Shown: in pieces, positions 1 through 12,908 of the stretch
How positions within the stretch are numbered: the first letter of the stretch is position 1
Layout of the letters: each line of letters begins with the position of its first letter
NCBI RefSeq assembly: GCF_032062135.1
Contig: NC_092862.1
Location: forward strand, 94,489,627-94,553,626
DNA from: Pyxicephalus adspersus
Taxonomy: Eukaryota > Chordata > Amphibia > Anura > Pyxicephalidae
Direction: 5' to 3'
Length of the DNA: 64,000 bases
Notes under the pieces: model-generated
Told to the model about the DNA's origin: nothing
What the model saw: the letters and a program-made list of their open reading frames with translations, nothing else
Databases searched by the model: none
Translations under genes and position numbers: made by a program

Positions 1-110
1 CTAATGTAAATAGGGAAAGGGCAACACAAAAGTCATGCATAGGATGGTATCATTATTAACTGTAAAGACGGCCTATACATCTTGACTAGCTAAATGCACA
101 CAAATGTTTT

Positions 111-112
<2 letters not shown>

Positions 113-188
<76 letters not shown>
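113..188. repeat. (AGAT)n tetranucleotide microsatellite
   Basis: Nineteen uninterrupted AGAT units are read directly from the sequence. The array is perfect, which suggests recent expansion and probable length polymorphism. Flanks are ordinary AT-rich sequence and no gene is adjacent. Confidence 0.98.
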
Positions 189-1029
189 CTCTGTACAGCA
201 GTAAGGCATGGCTTAACCAAAGAATTAAAATGTAATAGTGCAATTTACTAGTCCTTAGCTGTGGAGGCTACATTTGTTTCAGATTTTCAGGCTAGGAACA
301 TATTCAAGTACAGCAAATACCTTTTGACTTTGCCAAAAATATGGTGTTCTATGAAGCTGTGAGCTGTATTGAACACTAAAACAAAACGTATCTTTCTTTG
401 AACTACTAGTCCTATCTATCTATAAAATCCATGTGTCAGGCAGTATTTTATTCCCATAGTGGGGAGCCCCAGAAAGAAAATAAAATGCAAGACTGAAGTA
501 TATGCTAGGTGAGGTACATTGGTTAAAGGTTTTCATCAAGAAAGGGTAGGTAATTATTAATGCAATGTCTGCTTTAAATGGTAATATTATCTCAGACCCT
601 ATCATTATGGAAGTCTAACTTCAGTCTTCTAAGATCCATATCTTTTTATAAGATGTTTTTGGTCTGTTGATGTCACAGGTACTCTTTACCCTCTTCCTCC
701 TTCAGCAGTGGATGCATAATGAATCATGACACAGAAGTATGATAAAGAGAGAAATTGTGATACAGGGAGAATGATGATATAAAACAAAATATCACATATT
801 ACCATGGTGTCTTTCTCCATTTCTGCATTTTCCTTGCAGAACCTTGATGACCCTAAGCTCACAAAAATTGGTTGAAAATTACTGGGCAGGTTAGTTTTTT
901 AAGGTTTTTAGTTAGGCAGCTGAGAGAATGCTACCACTCATACAATTAATGCATTTATGAATATTTTTATAGATTTAGAAGTTTCGCTTTTTCGCTTTTG
1001 AGTGCCCTTTCCATAAATCTTGGTCAAAT

Positions 1030-1076
<47 letters not shown>

Positions 1077-2072
1077 GCAAAACTAAAACATGAAGCCATA
1101 CTCATAGTTAGATGTCAAAGTCATTGTGGTTCTATTTATATTCCATAGCAGTAGAGTAGACATTAGCCTAGTCCTTGTCTGCAGAGATATGTACCAGATA
1201 CATTGGTTTAGACTATATAGAGCTGGATACAGAAGTGCATAGCTAAGTGCAGCTCTTAAAGATAACGGTTTCTTTATTGCTCCATTTAAAAGGGCGCCTT
1301 ATATCTATTTTTAAAGGTACTTAAGGATAGTTCTTTGTTAGTGAAAGCCATAATAAATAGTTTGATAAGAAGTAGAATTTATTTTCACTTTATTAATCCT
1401 TCTTATCCAGGAACATTTATCAGAATACCAACTCAAAAGGTCAGTGGGGGAGAACAAATCAGTACAGTCATAGTAGATCCTACAGATTTTTCCAATATGT
1501 TACTTCTACTTGTTTTTCTTCTTTCTACTTCTTCAGTTTTTCTACTTGTGATAGGAAATAGGGTAGGAAAATAATTGCACTGGGTGTTATTTATGAAAAC
1601 AAATTAATCATAACTGAGATGAATCATTCTTACATGCATATAGAATATTTGTAGAATAGATGGATATACACTATTTATTGCATTTGGAGCCACCCTAATT
1701 TGCCGGTTTTTCCATTTTTTAGATTAAATGCATTAATCCATCTATTAACATTTTGCATATAAATAAAAAAAAAAACCAACTGTCTTGCTATGGAATAAAA
1801 TGGAATAAAAAAAAACAACAACAACAAATGTACAGGTATTTACTATCTTCAGCATGGGTTTTCTCCAGGCACTGTAGTTTTCTCCTACACCCCAAAATGT
1901 GCTAGTGGGTTACCTGCTGCCCCCAAAAAACTTAGCTCTACCCTATGTTAGGGACAATACACTATGACTAAAGTAGGGACATTAAATTTGTTAGCTTCCC
2001 AGAGGAACAGTCTGGGACATGACTGTGGACTGTAAAGCACTGTTTAAAATGTTGGAGCAGTAAAAATACATA
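189..2072. other. Noncoding stretch with one TA array, otherwise nothing recognised
   Basis: This AT-rich stretch has no open frame over 80 codons and no recognisable protein motif on either strand. Apart from the TA dinucleotide array at 1032-1074 and short A runs near 1770 and 1808, I see no repeat boundary, RNA gene or regulatory signal that I can support. Confidence 0.7.
1032..1074. repeat. (TA)n microsatellite
   Basis: About 21 perfect TA units lie between CATCCA-like and ATGCAA flanks. TA arrays are common in frog DNA and readily change length; no other role is visible. Confidence 0.97.
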
Positions 2073-2647
2073 TTAACCTCCTGGGCGGTTCATTTCTGTC
2101 CGGATTTATATGTTTAAAAGCGGTACTTTTGTTTTCATGAACTTATTTTACAGTATAATATAATAGTATGAGTATAATAAGTTTGAAACACAAAATCAAG
2201 TCTAAATATTAAACTAAAAAAATGAAAAAAAATGAAATGTTTTTTAAAAAATAAAAATAATAATATACTCATACTATTATAATATACTGTAAAATTAATT
2301 TTCATGAAAGACAATGTACTGCTTTTAGATATAAATCCTCTGTATTGCATTCAATACAGTTATTTGGCACAAAATAATTTAAAATTCCTGCCGCGCCCCT
2401 GGCGCAACGGCCACATGTACAGACATCACTGATGAGTCACCAGAACTCCCCGGTGACTTATCAGATGCAGAGGACGCCGGCTGGAGGAAGCGAGGGGACG
2501 GGAAGGACAAAGGAGGATACCGGCGGATCAGGTAAAGGTCTATTTACTATTGGTTTTCACTGTTTTAGCTACCCTGACTGTGACTCGGGGCTCTAGCATC
2601 TTTTTTTTACCCTGAGTCTTACTTGGTGTTACTGCTGGGGAGGTTAA
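2073..2647 (+). mobile_element. Non-autonomous TTAA-flanked DNA transposon (MITE), 575 bp
   Basis: The element opens with TTAACCTCC and closes with GGAGGTTAA, so a TTAA target duplication brackets inverted termini, as in piggyBac or Kolobok superfamilies. Two inverted arms of about 80 bp (roughly 2098-2180 and 2263-2345) contain the same AATAGTATGAGTATA core. They are followed by a perfect palindrome CTGTATTGCATTCAATACAG (2339-2358), a CpG-rich block (about 2390-2528) and CAGGTAAAG at 2529-2537. There is no transposase frame. Related copies in the window lie at 12406, 31815, 49184 and 56406; the 56406 copy matches closely in reverse orientation. Superfamily assignment rests only on TTAA and is inference. 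Confidence 0.85.
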
Positions 2648-5144
2648 TAAATACTGATTAGTGTTTTTTACAACCTACATAAATAGCAGCAGTTATACAT
2701 ATTGATTGTTTTATTCTTACATGGTATGCCCATGTATAACTCTAAATAGTGGTTGGAAAACAATTTTAGAGAAAGTCACATTTTTTTGTAGCACTTCAAC
2801 AATTAGGTGATGTATATATACTTTTGTACATATAATAGATGTAAGACTGAAAACCTTTAACCAAGCACAGCAATTAAGCACTTTCATGATAGGGACAGAT
2901 TTCCTTGAGCCTAATAAAGTGTGCTATGGCGCTGCATTGTTTGGTGGACATAGTGAAAAGTTGGATTTCCTAACAGAAACGGTTTATTATTTATTTACAT
3001 ATCCGTGGCAGGTGCCGCAGCCTTTTTAGACCAATCTCTCGGAGAACTAAATCAGTTCTCTTCAGTACATGTGTTGGATGCCATTTTTAATCATTTGATA
3101 TGATACAATTTGAAAGAGACTCTATCTGTATATTTATATTATAGTATTTTTATCTGTTTATTACATTTTATATATGTTTTGGTACTATGTTTTTTTACTA
3201 TGGTTTATTATGACACACCTACACATATCATCTTAAGAGTCAAAGCTGAAGTTGGTGTTGAAAGCTTTTGCTAGGCACTAATTGCAGGCATGATGTAGAC
3301 TGAATCAATGTCTAAAATGTGAAATATCTCCACTTAGAGCCACCTGTGTCTCCATAGTGATGTGCATCTCTTATGTTCTCCTCTCTTTAGTGTCTCTGCC
3401 TCTAGGTTTGTCAATATGGCATCTCTAGGTACCTGGTAAAAAACACAGGTCACAATCATGACTTGATACCAGATTACAGTCTTTAAATACAAATATTGCA
3501 GTTTTGCTGCAGGCACTCTCAACACTTCCAATATTTAATTTACTATGCTCTTTGGGGTACATATCTGGCATTTGCAATATTAGTATGGACAAGAAATGTT
3601 CCTAGTACAATGCTTACTCCTATTTAACTTTGTAAGGCGATTTTGAAAACTGGAAGTCAAGCAACATATTGATGACATCACTAACCTAAGCAGTCAAAAC
3701 ATATAAAATTCTATAAAAAAAATAATGCACAAGTTATGGTTGCAGACCCACATACTAAATATTCATGGGGTGTTACTAATAACAGGTGTCCTATTTTTTT
3801 ATCACTAAAAATCAAAATTGAACACGAATCTGAAAATATGTTACTGCCATGCGTGGCAGACTGTGATGTAAGAGAAATCTGAAGTAAACTAACTCAATGT
3901 CTGCAATAACATGCTCATACAAAATTAAATATCTCAGGGCAATTATAATTCCCCAGCTGAACATACAATAAAATCCAGTTGTCGTGTTAATTATATTGTT
4001 TACAGTTTAAGCCAGCAATCTCTTTCTAAAACAACGTCAGTTGTCGTTTTGAATCAAGGTATTAATGTGGTTGTTTGCATTAGGTTTGTTTCAACAGTCA
4101 GCTTTAAATTATACCCAGTTATTTGAAACTATATCATAGCAAGGCATATTGCACTGTAATTAGATCTTTCATCAAAATTCTGTAGAGTTTGATTCATGTC
4201 ATAGTTGTAGTTAAGCGGAAATAATATATTACAATCTACTCTACATGTAAACCTAGGCTATATGTTCATGTTTTACCGCCAAACATATACATTATTGTAC
4301 GGATCGAGGCACTTTAAATCTCTGAAGGTGGTATCTGGAATTACAGCAATTACAATTTAACAATGAATGTTTAATAATTCTAGGGGATGGGGAAAATGCT
4401 ATAAAATGTATCTCATCCAAACCCTGCAGCTAGAGGTCCCCTTTTCTCTGCAGCCCTATGGATTGTTGGTGGGGTCTAACCATACTTATATATAGTGCAG
4501 GACTGCTGATCAGTAGGCCTGTAATATTGCCAATCTGAATAACAGTGACTCAGATTTTGAAGCACACAGGGGGACTGAAAAACAGGGAAAAACAGAATGA
4601 GCTCTGAATTCTTTGACTAGTTTACCAGAGTGCAGGAAGTTACAGATACAGTTTTGGCAGTTTTATATTCACAATCCTGTAAAACAATTCTGATAAAATA
4701 CCAATTGTTGTAACAATATTTACCCACATAAAAAGTAGGTTAAATTAAAAAAAAATTTAAACAAAAAACATATAATTTCAAGCTAAACAGACTGCCCTAC
4801 AGTGTAACTGTTCTTACTTGCATATTAAGGTATTCATTCTCAAAGATCACAACAAAACCTGGTGAGCTTTGGTTATTTTCTAATGGCTTAGTGTTGCTTA
4901 GTAAGCTCTGGGGTTTCATCCTCTGACCACAATGTTGCAGCAAGGAACCAAAACTTTGACACACCTGGAAGTGTATTGAATGCTGAAAATCTTCAATGAT
5001 TGACCAAGGTACAAGTATATTTTTGCAGGCTGATCTTTTCTTTTTTTTTAAGTCCTAGATTTTAGCTTTTTTAAAATGGCCCAGTCTGCAAGAAACAATC
5101 CACCAAATAAGCAAGTTATTATTAATAATAATGAACAGTATTTA
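2648..5144. other. Noncoding stretch, no repeat recognised
   Basis: I see no transposon termini, tandem arrays or plausible exons here. The part from about 3780 to 4330 is less monotonous than the AT-rich surroundings and contains a local inverted repeat (AACGTCAG/TTGTCGTT type) around 4033-4053. That alone is weak grounds for function. Confidence 0.6.
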
Positions 5145-5230
5145 TACGGAACAGTATTTATATAGAACTAACAAATTCCACAGCACTGTACATTAAATAG
5201 GGGTTTCAAATGACAGACGGATTCAATCCA
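5145..5230 (+). repeat. Fragment of an interspersed repeat ('TATTTATATAG...CAGC.CTGTACA' type)
   Basis: The stretch 'TATTTATATAGAACTAACAA' followed by 'CACAGCACTGTACATTAAAT' resembles a block I associate with many amphibian loci, where its form is near TATTTATATAGCGCC...GCAGCGCTGTACA. The copy here has lost its CpGs, as expected of an old insertion. The family name is not known to me and the recognition is from memory. Confidence 0.5.
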
Positions 5231-8200
5231 AGTTTTATCATTGCAAAATCACTCTGTCGTAGCACTTTTTAATGAAGATGATTGACAAATTAGGTATATT
5301 TGATAATATAATTTGATAGTAAATAGTTATTTACCCCTTATTGTTACCTAACTTACCCCTTCCTTCTCAATTCCCCTTATCTTTATTCTCTGGATTTTTT
5401 CTACTAATATTAACAAGCCATTATTTGCTTAGGTTTGTCCTTAGCACTTTTTTGATCATAAAAAAAATATATATTTATTTTTTTATTGCAAACCTATATG
5501 ATTTAAGGATTAATGAGTATTTAGTTAGGGTACATCCTCTACAATTATTATTTTATTAACTTTATTTTTAACTAATTGCCTCAGTTATCTGCATGCTTGT
5601 TTTAGTTGTGTGACTTCGCACCAAAATATCACCTTTACATCAATTCACTTAACGTTTTTTAGAAACGCTAGAAAAGTTCTGCAATGACAACTTCCCATCT
5701 TAACTTGTCACTAATACATATATTTCACTGCATTTGCACTTTTATACCTAAATACATTTCAACAACATGTTTACTTGTAATGAAAATTAGAATGTAATGT
5801 GAAATACATAGCCTCAGGTATAAAATATTTTTGTGCAGAGTTATGACAAAACTGTGTTTAAACACAAGAAGACAATCAATTTAATTAGTTTGGAAATATG
5901 TTTCTGAAATATTAGTGTTTTACATTATAAATGTATTTAATAAGTGTATGGAAAAAAGCATAAGACGTATGCATTTATAAACAAAGACACATAATGAGTA
6001 AATGATGTCAAGACCACAGGCATAAAGTAACAATGTTAAACGCAAGTTATAAATGTTTTATCACTCCCTGTAAGTTGTGCTTAATAAAACACATCGGGCA
6101 AACATGGTAGGTTTATACATAGTAGAAAGCAATTTACATATACTGAATTTGTGTATGCACTAATCAAAATCTAATGTCCCATTATTATTTATAGTTTGAC
6201 TAAGCATAAATATGGGGTTCCTATATATGTCAGACGAAGTATTCAAAAACAAAAACATTGATATGGCTCTAACATGTTTCCCCTTATGGCAGGTGTTGTA
6301 CATGTCCAAATTTTTTTCTTGAGCATTTGAAATACTGCATATTTTATTTTATGAAACCTGGAGTTGGGTCTTTAAAAAAAATGGATACAATTTGTATACA
6401 CAAAAAACTTCATGGACAAGAATGGGAATGGACAGAAGAAGTGATTTAAAGTGATTTATTGAACGGGAAAAGTCAAACATTGTACCAGTTTGACATTTCT
6501 TCCTATTTTAAACATCTGTCACGCTCAGTGGCATGTTAGAAAAGATGTCCTGACTTGGATAATTGAATATGTTCTTCAATATTCAAACTACAATACAGAA
6601 CTCATGAATGTTGCAACAGATATATTACTCATGACTAATGTGATTGGAGAAGTGAGTCAACTGAGCCATTTTGTTAAATAAATAAAACTATAGTAATAAA
6701 CTGTAGAACATTTGCCCAGTCATGTACATGTAATGTAAATTTTGGTAGACTAGTTTACACCCTCCAATATTTATACAATACATGTTATCTGCAAAATCTA
6801 CAATTGTCAGTGAAATATTTTTATAGGTTTATGTCTACTCAAGATTTATTAGAATCGGCACTAGGTCTCCTAATGCCTAATTTCATGATACAGTAAGCTT
6901 GAAAATTACCCAGGGGGCAAGGATGTGCAAAACAAGCCCCTCCCTAAGGCTCCTGAATACTAATTCCCACAGAAGATGTGTCTCCCATGAGCACAAGCAG
7001 CCACCTCTGCATTAAATTATTAAGGGAACTGAGCTGGATTGTGTTTTCAACCAGTTCAGGTGCAAAAAAGCACCTACATAAATATAGGAACTGGCAGATT
7101 TCCTGTGTATCACTTCTTTGAATTTTTACAGGAAAACTTGTTTAATTCAAACATGATTAGTGGGAAATTTGACAAAACTATTGACAGTATTAGCTTAAAT
7201 AGATGACTGACTTAACAATACCAAACCAAGAATGTTAATCTTTTTACACCAACTGAGAGGTGATGGACACAATTTGGATGATTTAAGACATAGAGAGTGC
7301 TCACTAAGTAAAATGAATGTCCAGTTAGCTTAGGGAAAAATGTAAAGCTGTGTTTGCTTCCAATTGTATGCAAGCAAAGATAGTGTGACCATACACTTTA
7401 TGAAATGAAAATTCATTTTACTACATAAACTTTACTCTTATGACCTTTGTTAACTCAACCTGAATATCTTCATGCACCTTAGAATAATGAAGACAAAGAA
7501 ATGCTACTTTTCTATTGAATCAGGATTGGGGGTTGAAACGAGATAATAATGTATACAAGCTTGGCATACCAAAAAAACAAAACAAAAACATTTTTTTTTA
7601 TTATCTTAGCCTTGTCAGAAGACCTGTGTGTAAAGTTTGTGCAGCATGTTTAAATAAATTCTAGATTAAATAAATGCTTATTGTGAACTAGTAAACTAAT
7701 TTAAATGGAATAAAGTAAAAGTCCTGCCTGTCACTAGCCTCCAGGTGCTTGCTGTAGCACACATTCTACAAACCAAACTAGCTTACTTTGGTGGTTATGC
7801 CAACTTTAATGAAGATAGAATAGTTTTGTTAATAGGCCCGAAGTAAAAAAGTGACAACATTATTCACAACACTTTATTTTCCATACCTAGCAGATAACGC
7901 CTCAGTATTAGCAACAAAAACTGGGTGAGGTTTTAAATCCTTCTCTAACATCAAACTCTATGAAAATAAAAATTCTGGCTTGTGGGTTTTAAATAAGAAA
8001 GGAAAGGGGAGAGGACAACTGCTTACTGACCAGTGCATAAGAACACCTTTGCAGATCCAATACTCTTTTTCCTTTGCTGTCATATTTAAATATACTGAAA
8101 ATATAGGAATAAATTCTAACATAGGACAGCAAAGCAGTAAGTAATATATTTCCATTTAAACATTATACTTAGTGTAAAATATTTCAGTGAAGTCGTGTTC

Positions 8201-9044
8201 AGTTATTTCTCATGCAATGCCTTGGCATAATTGTTTCTACCTGCCATTAGAAACAAGTGGCAACCAGGTCATTTTTGTGACTTGCAGAACACACCCTAAA
8301 AGAAAAAAATGCTATTTTTCTGCAAATCAATAATAAAGGATCAACAGGAATGGCTGACATTGCTGCCCATATTTGGGATAAGAGAGACCCACTGGCATGT
8401 AAACAGAGCTGAAGGATATCTGTCAGTGACTCATAGGCAGATTCTAGAAAACCTGTCAATGATTCAAACATCAACAAAGAAGGACTTCCCCAGTCCTATT
8501 TAAATTGTGCTTGCAAATCTCCTGTGATTATACTCCAAAAGTTACATTGCTAATGATTACTTGGTACAGGGAAAACATAACTTGGCATACATAAGCCCCA
8601 AAATAGCTAACACATTTTGTGAATGCCATTTACAACTACCACTTCCTTTTGCATGCTTGGTACAGCTACCAACAACTTTATGAGCTTCCACAGTAAAATT
8701 TTAATTTAAGAAGCCGGCCGGCTTTTTTTTTTTATGTGATTTGGTTGCTGCATCAATTTACTTTTTTGAATTAGGACTACGTATAGTGATGTATTTTACA
8801 TTTTACTTGCCTTCTTCACTGTTTCTATGCACCTGAGGATATTGTAAATGGAATAAATGTTCCATTGAGGTAGCCCTGTAATTTTACCAGTTGGCGTATT
8901 TTCTTCATGTGGATTGGGCATTTGATGCCCTGCTGGAGGCGTTCTTGTCATATTAGCTGGTAGACACAATGGAAGCCAATGCAAAATAGAAAACAAGTGT
9001 GAAAATGCAGTATGGAAGATTAATATGACAGCACAAGCGCGCAA
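5231..9044. other. Noncoding stretch, no feature supported
   Basis: This is AT-rich single-copy-looking DNA. The open frames at 5341-5559, 7958-8155, 8247-8503 and 8796-9044 are short, overlap in antiparallel pairs or lack any recognisable motif. The frame at 8796-9044 adjoins the L1 relic and could include decayed L1 sequence, but I could not align it. Confidence 0.6.
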
Positions 9045-9755
9045 GAAAAGAACTCCTGATTAACCCAATCCCCCATCTTTTTTTACCCTAATTAATAGGG
9101 TTACGGCTCAAACGGTGCCCTTTGTTATTCTAAATGAACCTTAAAATTTTAGAGTACAAAGTTTTAAAGAAGGCAGAAGGAAAAAGGATCTGGATAGCCT
9201 GTAAAAGGTATAAAAGCCTTGATAGAATGTATGTTGCCAAGCCAGGAAACGGTCAATGAAGACCAGTGTTTAGAAAGTCTTTAGAAATGGTAGTTAGCAA
9301 TGGGGAGAAATTTAACTGGTACAATTTAGCGAGGTCCGTTGGGAACTGATTCCAAAGATAATGGCAGTGTTTTCCCAGAAAAGGTAGCTCCAAGTTGTGT
9401 CCGTAGTGACTGGGGCAGAGTGAGATTAAAGGCGGCTGATTTGGAATAATTAATTTTAAAGTTCGATAATGAACCATATTCCTGAATAGCTTGGAATAGA
9501 TTGGGTAATGATATTATCGAGTTAGTAACCATAACAGTAAGTCATCTGCATAGGCCGCCACTTTCTGTTCAGTTCCTCTAATGTGCAGACAAGATATGTC
9601 CTGATGGGAACTGCTATAAGTAACGGCTCAAGTGTAAAATGAAAATTAGGAGGGACAAGGGACAACCCTGTCTGGTGCCATTCTCACAGGGTTCAAGTAG
9701 ACTATTTTGATTAATTGCAACATATTGTCTCCAGGACCCATGTGCTGTAAGGTAA
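9045..9755 (-). mobile_element. L1/Tx1-clade LINE fragment: decayed reverse transcriptase
   Basis: Minus-strand translation gives landmarks of an L1-type reverse transcriptase in the correct order. GTRQGCPLS (about 9653-9679) is followed by the catalytic YADD box (codons over 9541-9552), then FKINYSKSAAFN (about 9430-9465), FPTDLAKLYQLNFSPLL, and finally a LLYLLQAIQIPFP-like segment reaching about 9100. These lie in different frames separated by stops and shifts, for example between the QGCPLS box and YADD, so no functional protein can be made. Both ends of ORF2 are missing, no poly-A tail is seen and no target duplication was found. The clade call follows from motif resemblance; limits are good to a few tens of bases. 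Confidence 0.85.
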
Positions 9756-10059
9756 TCATCATGAAATCTTAATTAACCTGGTGGAATGTCTTTTCTGCAA
9801 GAGAGAAGCAAAGCTGGTTTGCCCTACAAAATACATTTTTTAAATGGAAAAAAATTACAAAATTACAAAAAGCAAAAAAACTCACAGCTAAAAAAACAAA
9901 CAAAAAATAATGAAAACATTTTAAAAATGTAACTTTGTTCTCACTATAAATGAATGAATTAGTACTAGGAACGAGATATACTGGCATAAATGTAATTTTT
10001 AACTCAGGCTTAATGTTTAAGTTGTTTAAAGCACCCAAAGTAGATTACTTACACTAGAT

Positions 10060-10250
10060 ATGCTATGTATGCAGGACAGATGATTCTTGTCCAATACGAA
10101 CGAGAGATCTAATATGTGTACAGCTGCCCAACATCACTCGTGGATCTGTCCTGACCCCAATCCAAGTCAATAGAAAAGAGCACAGGGGGGTACTGCTTGC
10201 TTTTTCTCCCCCCTCCATAGAACAGAACAGCGCTGTCACTCTTGTGTTGC
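10060..10250. mobile_element. Degraded PIF/Harbinger-like MITE remnant
   Basis: The interval holds CTGTACAGCTGCCCAAC-like, GGATCTGTCCTG and 'CTCCATAGAACAGAACAGCGCTGTC' style pieces. They parallel, in reverse orientation, the 'AGCGCTGTACATACAGCACC...CTGCTCTATGGAG' core of the intact MITE at 15442-15765. Termini are not preserved well enough to define a target duplication, so this is a related but old copy. Confidence 0.5.
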
Positions 10251-10814
10251 AATCTTAACAGTAATGAAAAATTTCCTGACAAATTTAAAACTTGTGTATG
10301 TTGCTTTAGTTTTCAAGGAGCTGAGCTAATTTTTCTAAGCCATTGTTTCCATTAATAGGAGGTTTTATTGAGCTTGATATCAGTTAAAAAAAGATCAAAG
10401 TCTTTACCCAGAAACTTTAAAAGTTAACCTATACTGCAAGAACGATATCGGAAGGATTTGTGAGGAACTTTACACAGGGATATATTGAAAAAATTGCCAG
10501 GATATAAAAGACTTTTTGTTTATGTTTTACACCACTGGTGTGCACAATAAAAGCTAAAAATATCTGTTTATAAAGGGAAACCTGTTTTAAAGCCACATCA
10601 ATGGAATTGGAGTTTGGGAATAAAAATACTTTGTACTCTTTTTTGCAGACACAAAACTATGTGATGGAACTAATTTCTTGCTGGCTGCCTGCATTGTGGA
10701 ACGATCTGTTGTAAACTAGGAAGATACTTTTTTAGAGACCCAAAGTAACGGTTATACATTTTAAGACAAGAAACAAAATTTGGGTGTGACCCAAATCCTT
10801 TTGCTGTTGCTCAT

Positions 10815-11087
10815 GTATGGAGCTTGTTTCAATGCCTATAGCATTGTGGTCATGTAATCAAGCTCCTGGTCATTATAGCACTCAGACATTTGTTTGGATT
10901 ATTTCCCATCCTAAAACTTCCCATCCCAACTTTTCCCAACGGTATATTAGTGTGGTGAAGAATGCTACCCTTTTAGATAACGAAAAAGATCATTGGTGAC
11001 AGTAGGAATTGATCTGAAAGGCTTAAATCGCCCATTACTCAAGGAACTCCCAGCAAGCTCTGGAGGAACCCTGGTTGAGAAACACTG
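10815..11087 (-). mobile_element. hAT-type non-autonomous element, one end preserved
   Basis: The right end reads, on the minus strand, CAGTGTTTCTCAACCAGGG then TTCCTCCAGAGCTTGC, the same terminus as the complete element at 46332-46613. Further in, TAGCATTCTTCACCACAC matches the interior of that copy. The far end is not clear, so the left limit is approximate. A 60-codon plus-strand frame at 10817-10999 lies inside and is not a gene. Confidence 0.65.
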
Positions 11088-11838
11088 ATATAAAGTATGA
11101 TCAGGCTGTATCCTGCACTGATATTGTAGTTGAGCTTTCAATAAAAAAATGCTACCAAAATCATGAATAGAGATAGGGCCCCTCTTTGATTAGTGTTTGC
11201 AACCTCAAAGCTCACATATATTTGCATGTTTTTTTTTATACATACCTTATGTATTTATGATATGCAGTCCATCAATGCACTTACTGCTGTTGTGAATAGA
11301 AAATATTATTCTGTGCTTAATATCTACTTAGTGGAGTTGAAACATTTTTAACCAACCACCCCGAGAGTTTAATTGGGATCAGTGCGCTTGTTGATAGGCT
11401 TTTCACCATTTATGATCTTTGTGGGTTGGTACCGTAAATAAAACCTGGAATATTGAATAAAATATAGGAGAAACTTTGTTAACTGGATTCATTATGTTTT
11501 TTTTTTTTTTTTTTTAGTAAATAAGTAAAGTAAGTTTTTACATTTTTTTTTGACACTACAATTTCTTAAATGATTTTACATCAGCTTCCTGCTCCTCAAA
11601 AGCCCGACTATAATCTAAAACTATAAAAAAATATGTTAAACGAGTAGTTTTATTGACAATACTATTACAATATAATCAGCTTAAACACTAGTATATAGAG
11701 ATCTGACAAAAAGCTTGGTATAGTTGGGGGTTTACCTTGTCCTTATAATATCATTAACGGTAACCGTGTAATTGGTAATTTGCTACAGACACATCTAAAC
11801 TTTAGCTCATGTAACCTGTTGGCCACAAAGGGTGCCAT
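11088..11838. other. Noncoding stretch with a poly-T tract
   Basis: This is AT-rich DNA with a T run of about 19 at 11497-11515 and another shorter T run near 11542. No coding signal is present. The T tract could be the tail of a minus-strand retrocopy, but no recognisable body adjoins it. Confidence 0.6.
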
Positions 11839-11965
11839 TCTAAATTGAGTCACTGTGCTCCTTCCTGCAATCTAAATGGAGTGACTGTGCACCCGCCTGC
11901 CTTCTAAATGAAGTCACTGTGCTCCCTCATGCAACCCTCTTTTAAGTGCATCACCGTGCTGCCCA
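11839..11965 (+). repeat. 32-bp minisatellite, about four diverged units
   Basis: Units begin TCTAAAT and continue as GAGTCACTGTGCTCC... with starts at 11839, 11871 and 11903. A more diverged unit starts near 11939 (TCTTTTAAGTGCATCACCG). The first three have exact 32-bp spacing. Each unit carries the TCACTGTGC or GACTGTGC core. No function can be read from it. Confidence 0.85.
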
Positions 11966-12118
11966 ACCTGATGGGCGAATAGAACGTAAAATTGCAGGAG
12001 AAATTTGGGATGAACTGCTTACATTCTGTTAGTCATGTAATTTGTATCTAGCAAAACCGTCAAAACCTTAGGAGCTCAAATTATACCACAGTGTTTTAGT
12101 ATATAGTACCATATTCAT

Positions 12119-12207
12119 ACTTAAAGTGTTATTGGCAAAAACAGCTAAGGACTGGCAAGCTCAAATATAGTACCTATTTGTTTGGGGGGTTTAGTTACAC
12201 TTTAAAG
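12119..12207. mobile_element. Short element with TTAAAGTG inverted termini (89 bp)
   Basis: ACTTAAAGTGTTATTGGC at the left is inverted at the right as GGTTTAGTTACACTTTAAAG. The ends belong to the same loose family as 37526-37850 and 40479-40821. With only about 50 bp between the ends, this may be an internally deleted copy or a coincidental pairing. Confidence 0.5.
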
Positions 12208-12572
12208 AAAAAGGAAAAAATGACCCATACGTGCACACACTACATTTTTCCTTAAAACATTTTTCCTCTATTATAATTGTAATAAAAAGAAATTTAATCT
12301 ATAGATCCCTATACTGCTGAATGATAGGATGTATGGCATGTGATTTATGATAAATACTGAAAAACAAGATGCTATTATGGATTTATTCAACAGACTTGGA
12401 GTTCTTTAACCACCTGAGCGTTACACTGAGGTCTAGATTTCTGTACCAAAAGTGATCCACTGTTTTTCATGAAATTTTTTTTAAAATTGTAGACCTGTAA
12501 CTTACAGAAATATGTCCGAACAGGGGTTCTAGTAGATATTATGAATATAAAAAATGTATTTTTTTTTATTTT

Positions 12573-12908
12573 TTTGTATTGGATTGGATACCGGAGTTTG
12601 TATTCAATCCAATACAAAATGAGCGTTTGAATTTACCAGTTATGTACTTTGTATTAATTTTATATTATTTTGTATTGGATTGGATACGCAAGTTTGTATC
12701 CAATCAAATACAAAATATAAATTTGAATTTCCAAGTTATTTAGTTTTATTTAATTTTTTTTTATTTTTTGTATTGGATTGGATACAGGAGTTTGTATTCA
12801 ATCCAATACAAAACGACAGTTTGAATTTACCAATTACAAACTTTGTATTTATTTGAATTATTTTGTATTGGATTGAATACAGGAGTTTGTATTGAATCCA
12901 ATACAAAA
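12573..12908 (+). repeat. Tandem array of four near-palindromic modules
   Basis: Four successive units, spaced about 90-100 bp, each contain TTTTGTATTGGATTGGATAC, a short AGTTTGTAT spacer and then the inverse (T)CAATC(C)AATACAAAA. Each module can fold into a hairpin with about 20-bp arms. A single copy of the same module occurs at 49550-49593 in the sister element, so the array expanded within this lineage. Confidence 0.85.

Noticed and set aside
113..188. (AGAT)n array as a sex-chromosome (Bkm-type) marker
   Set aside because: GATA repeats are common genome-wide, and a single 76-bp array gives no chromosomal information.
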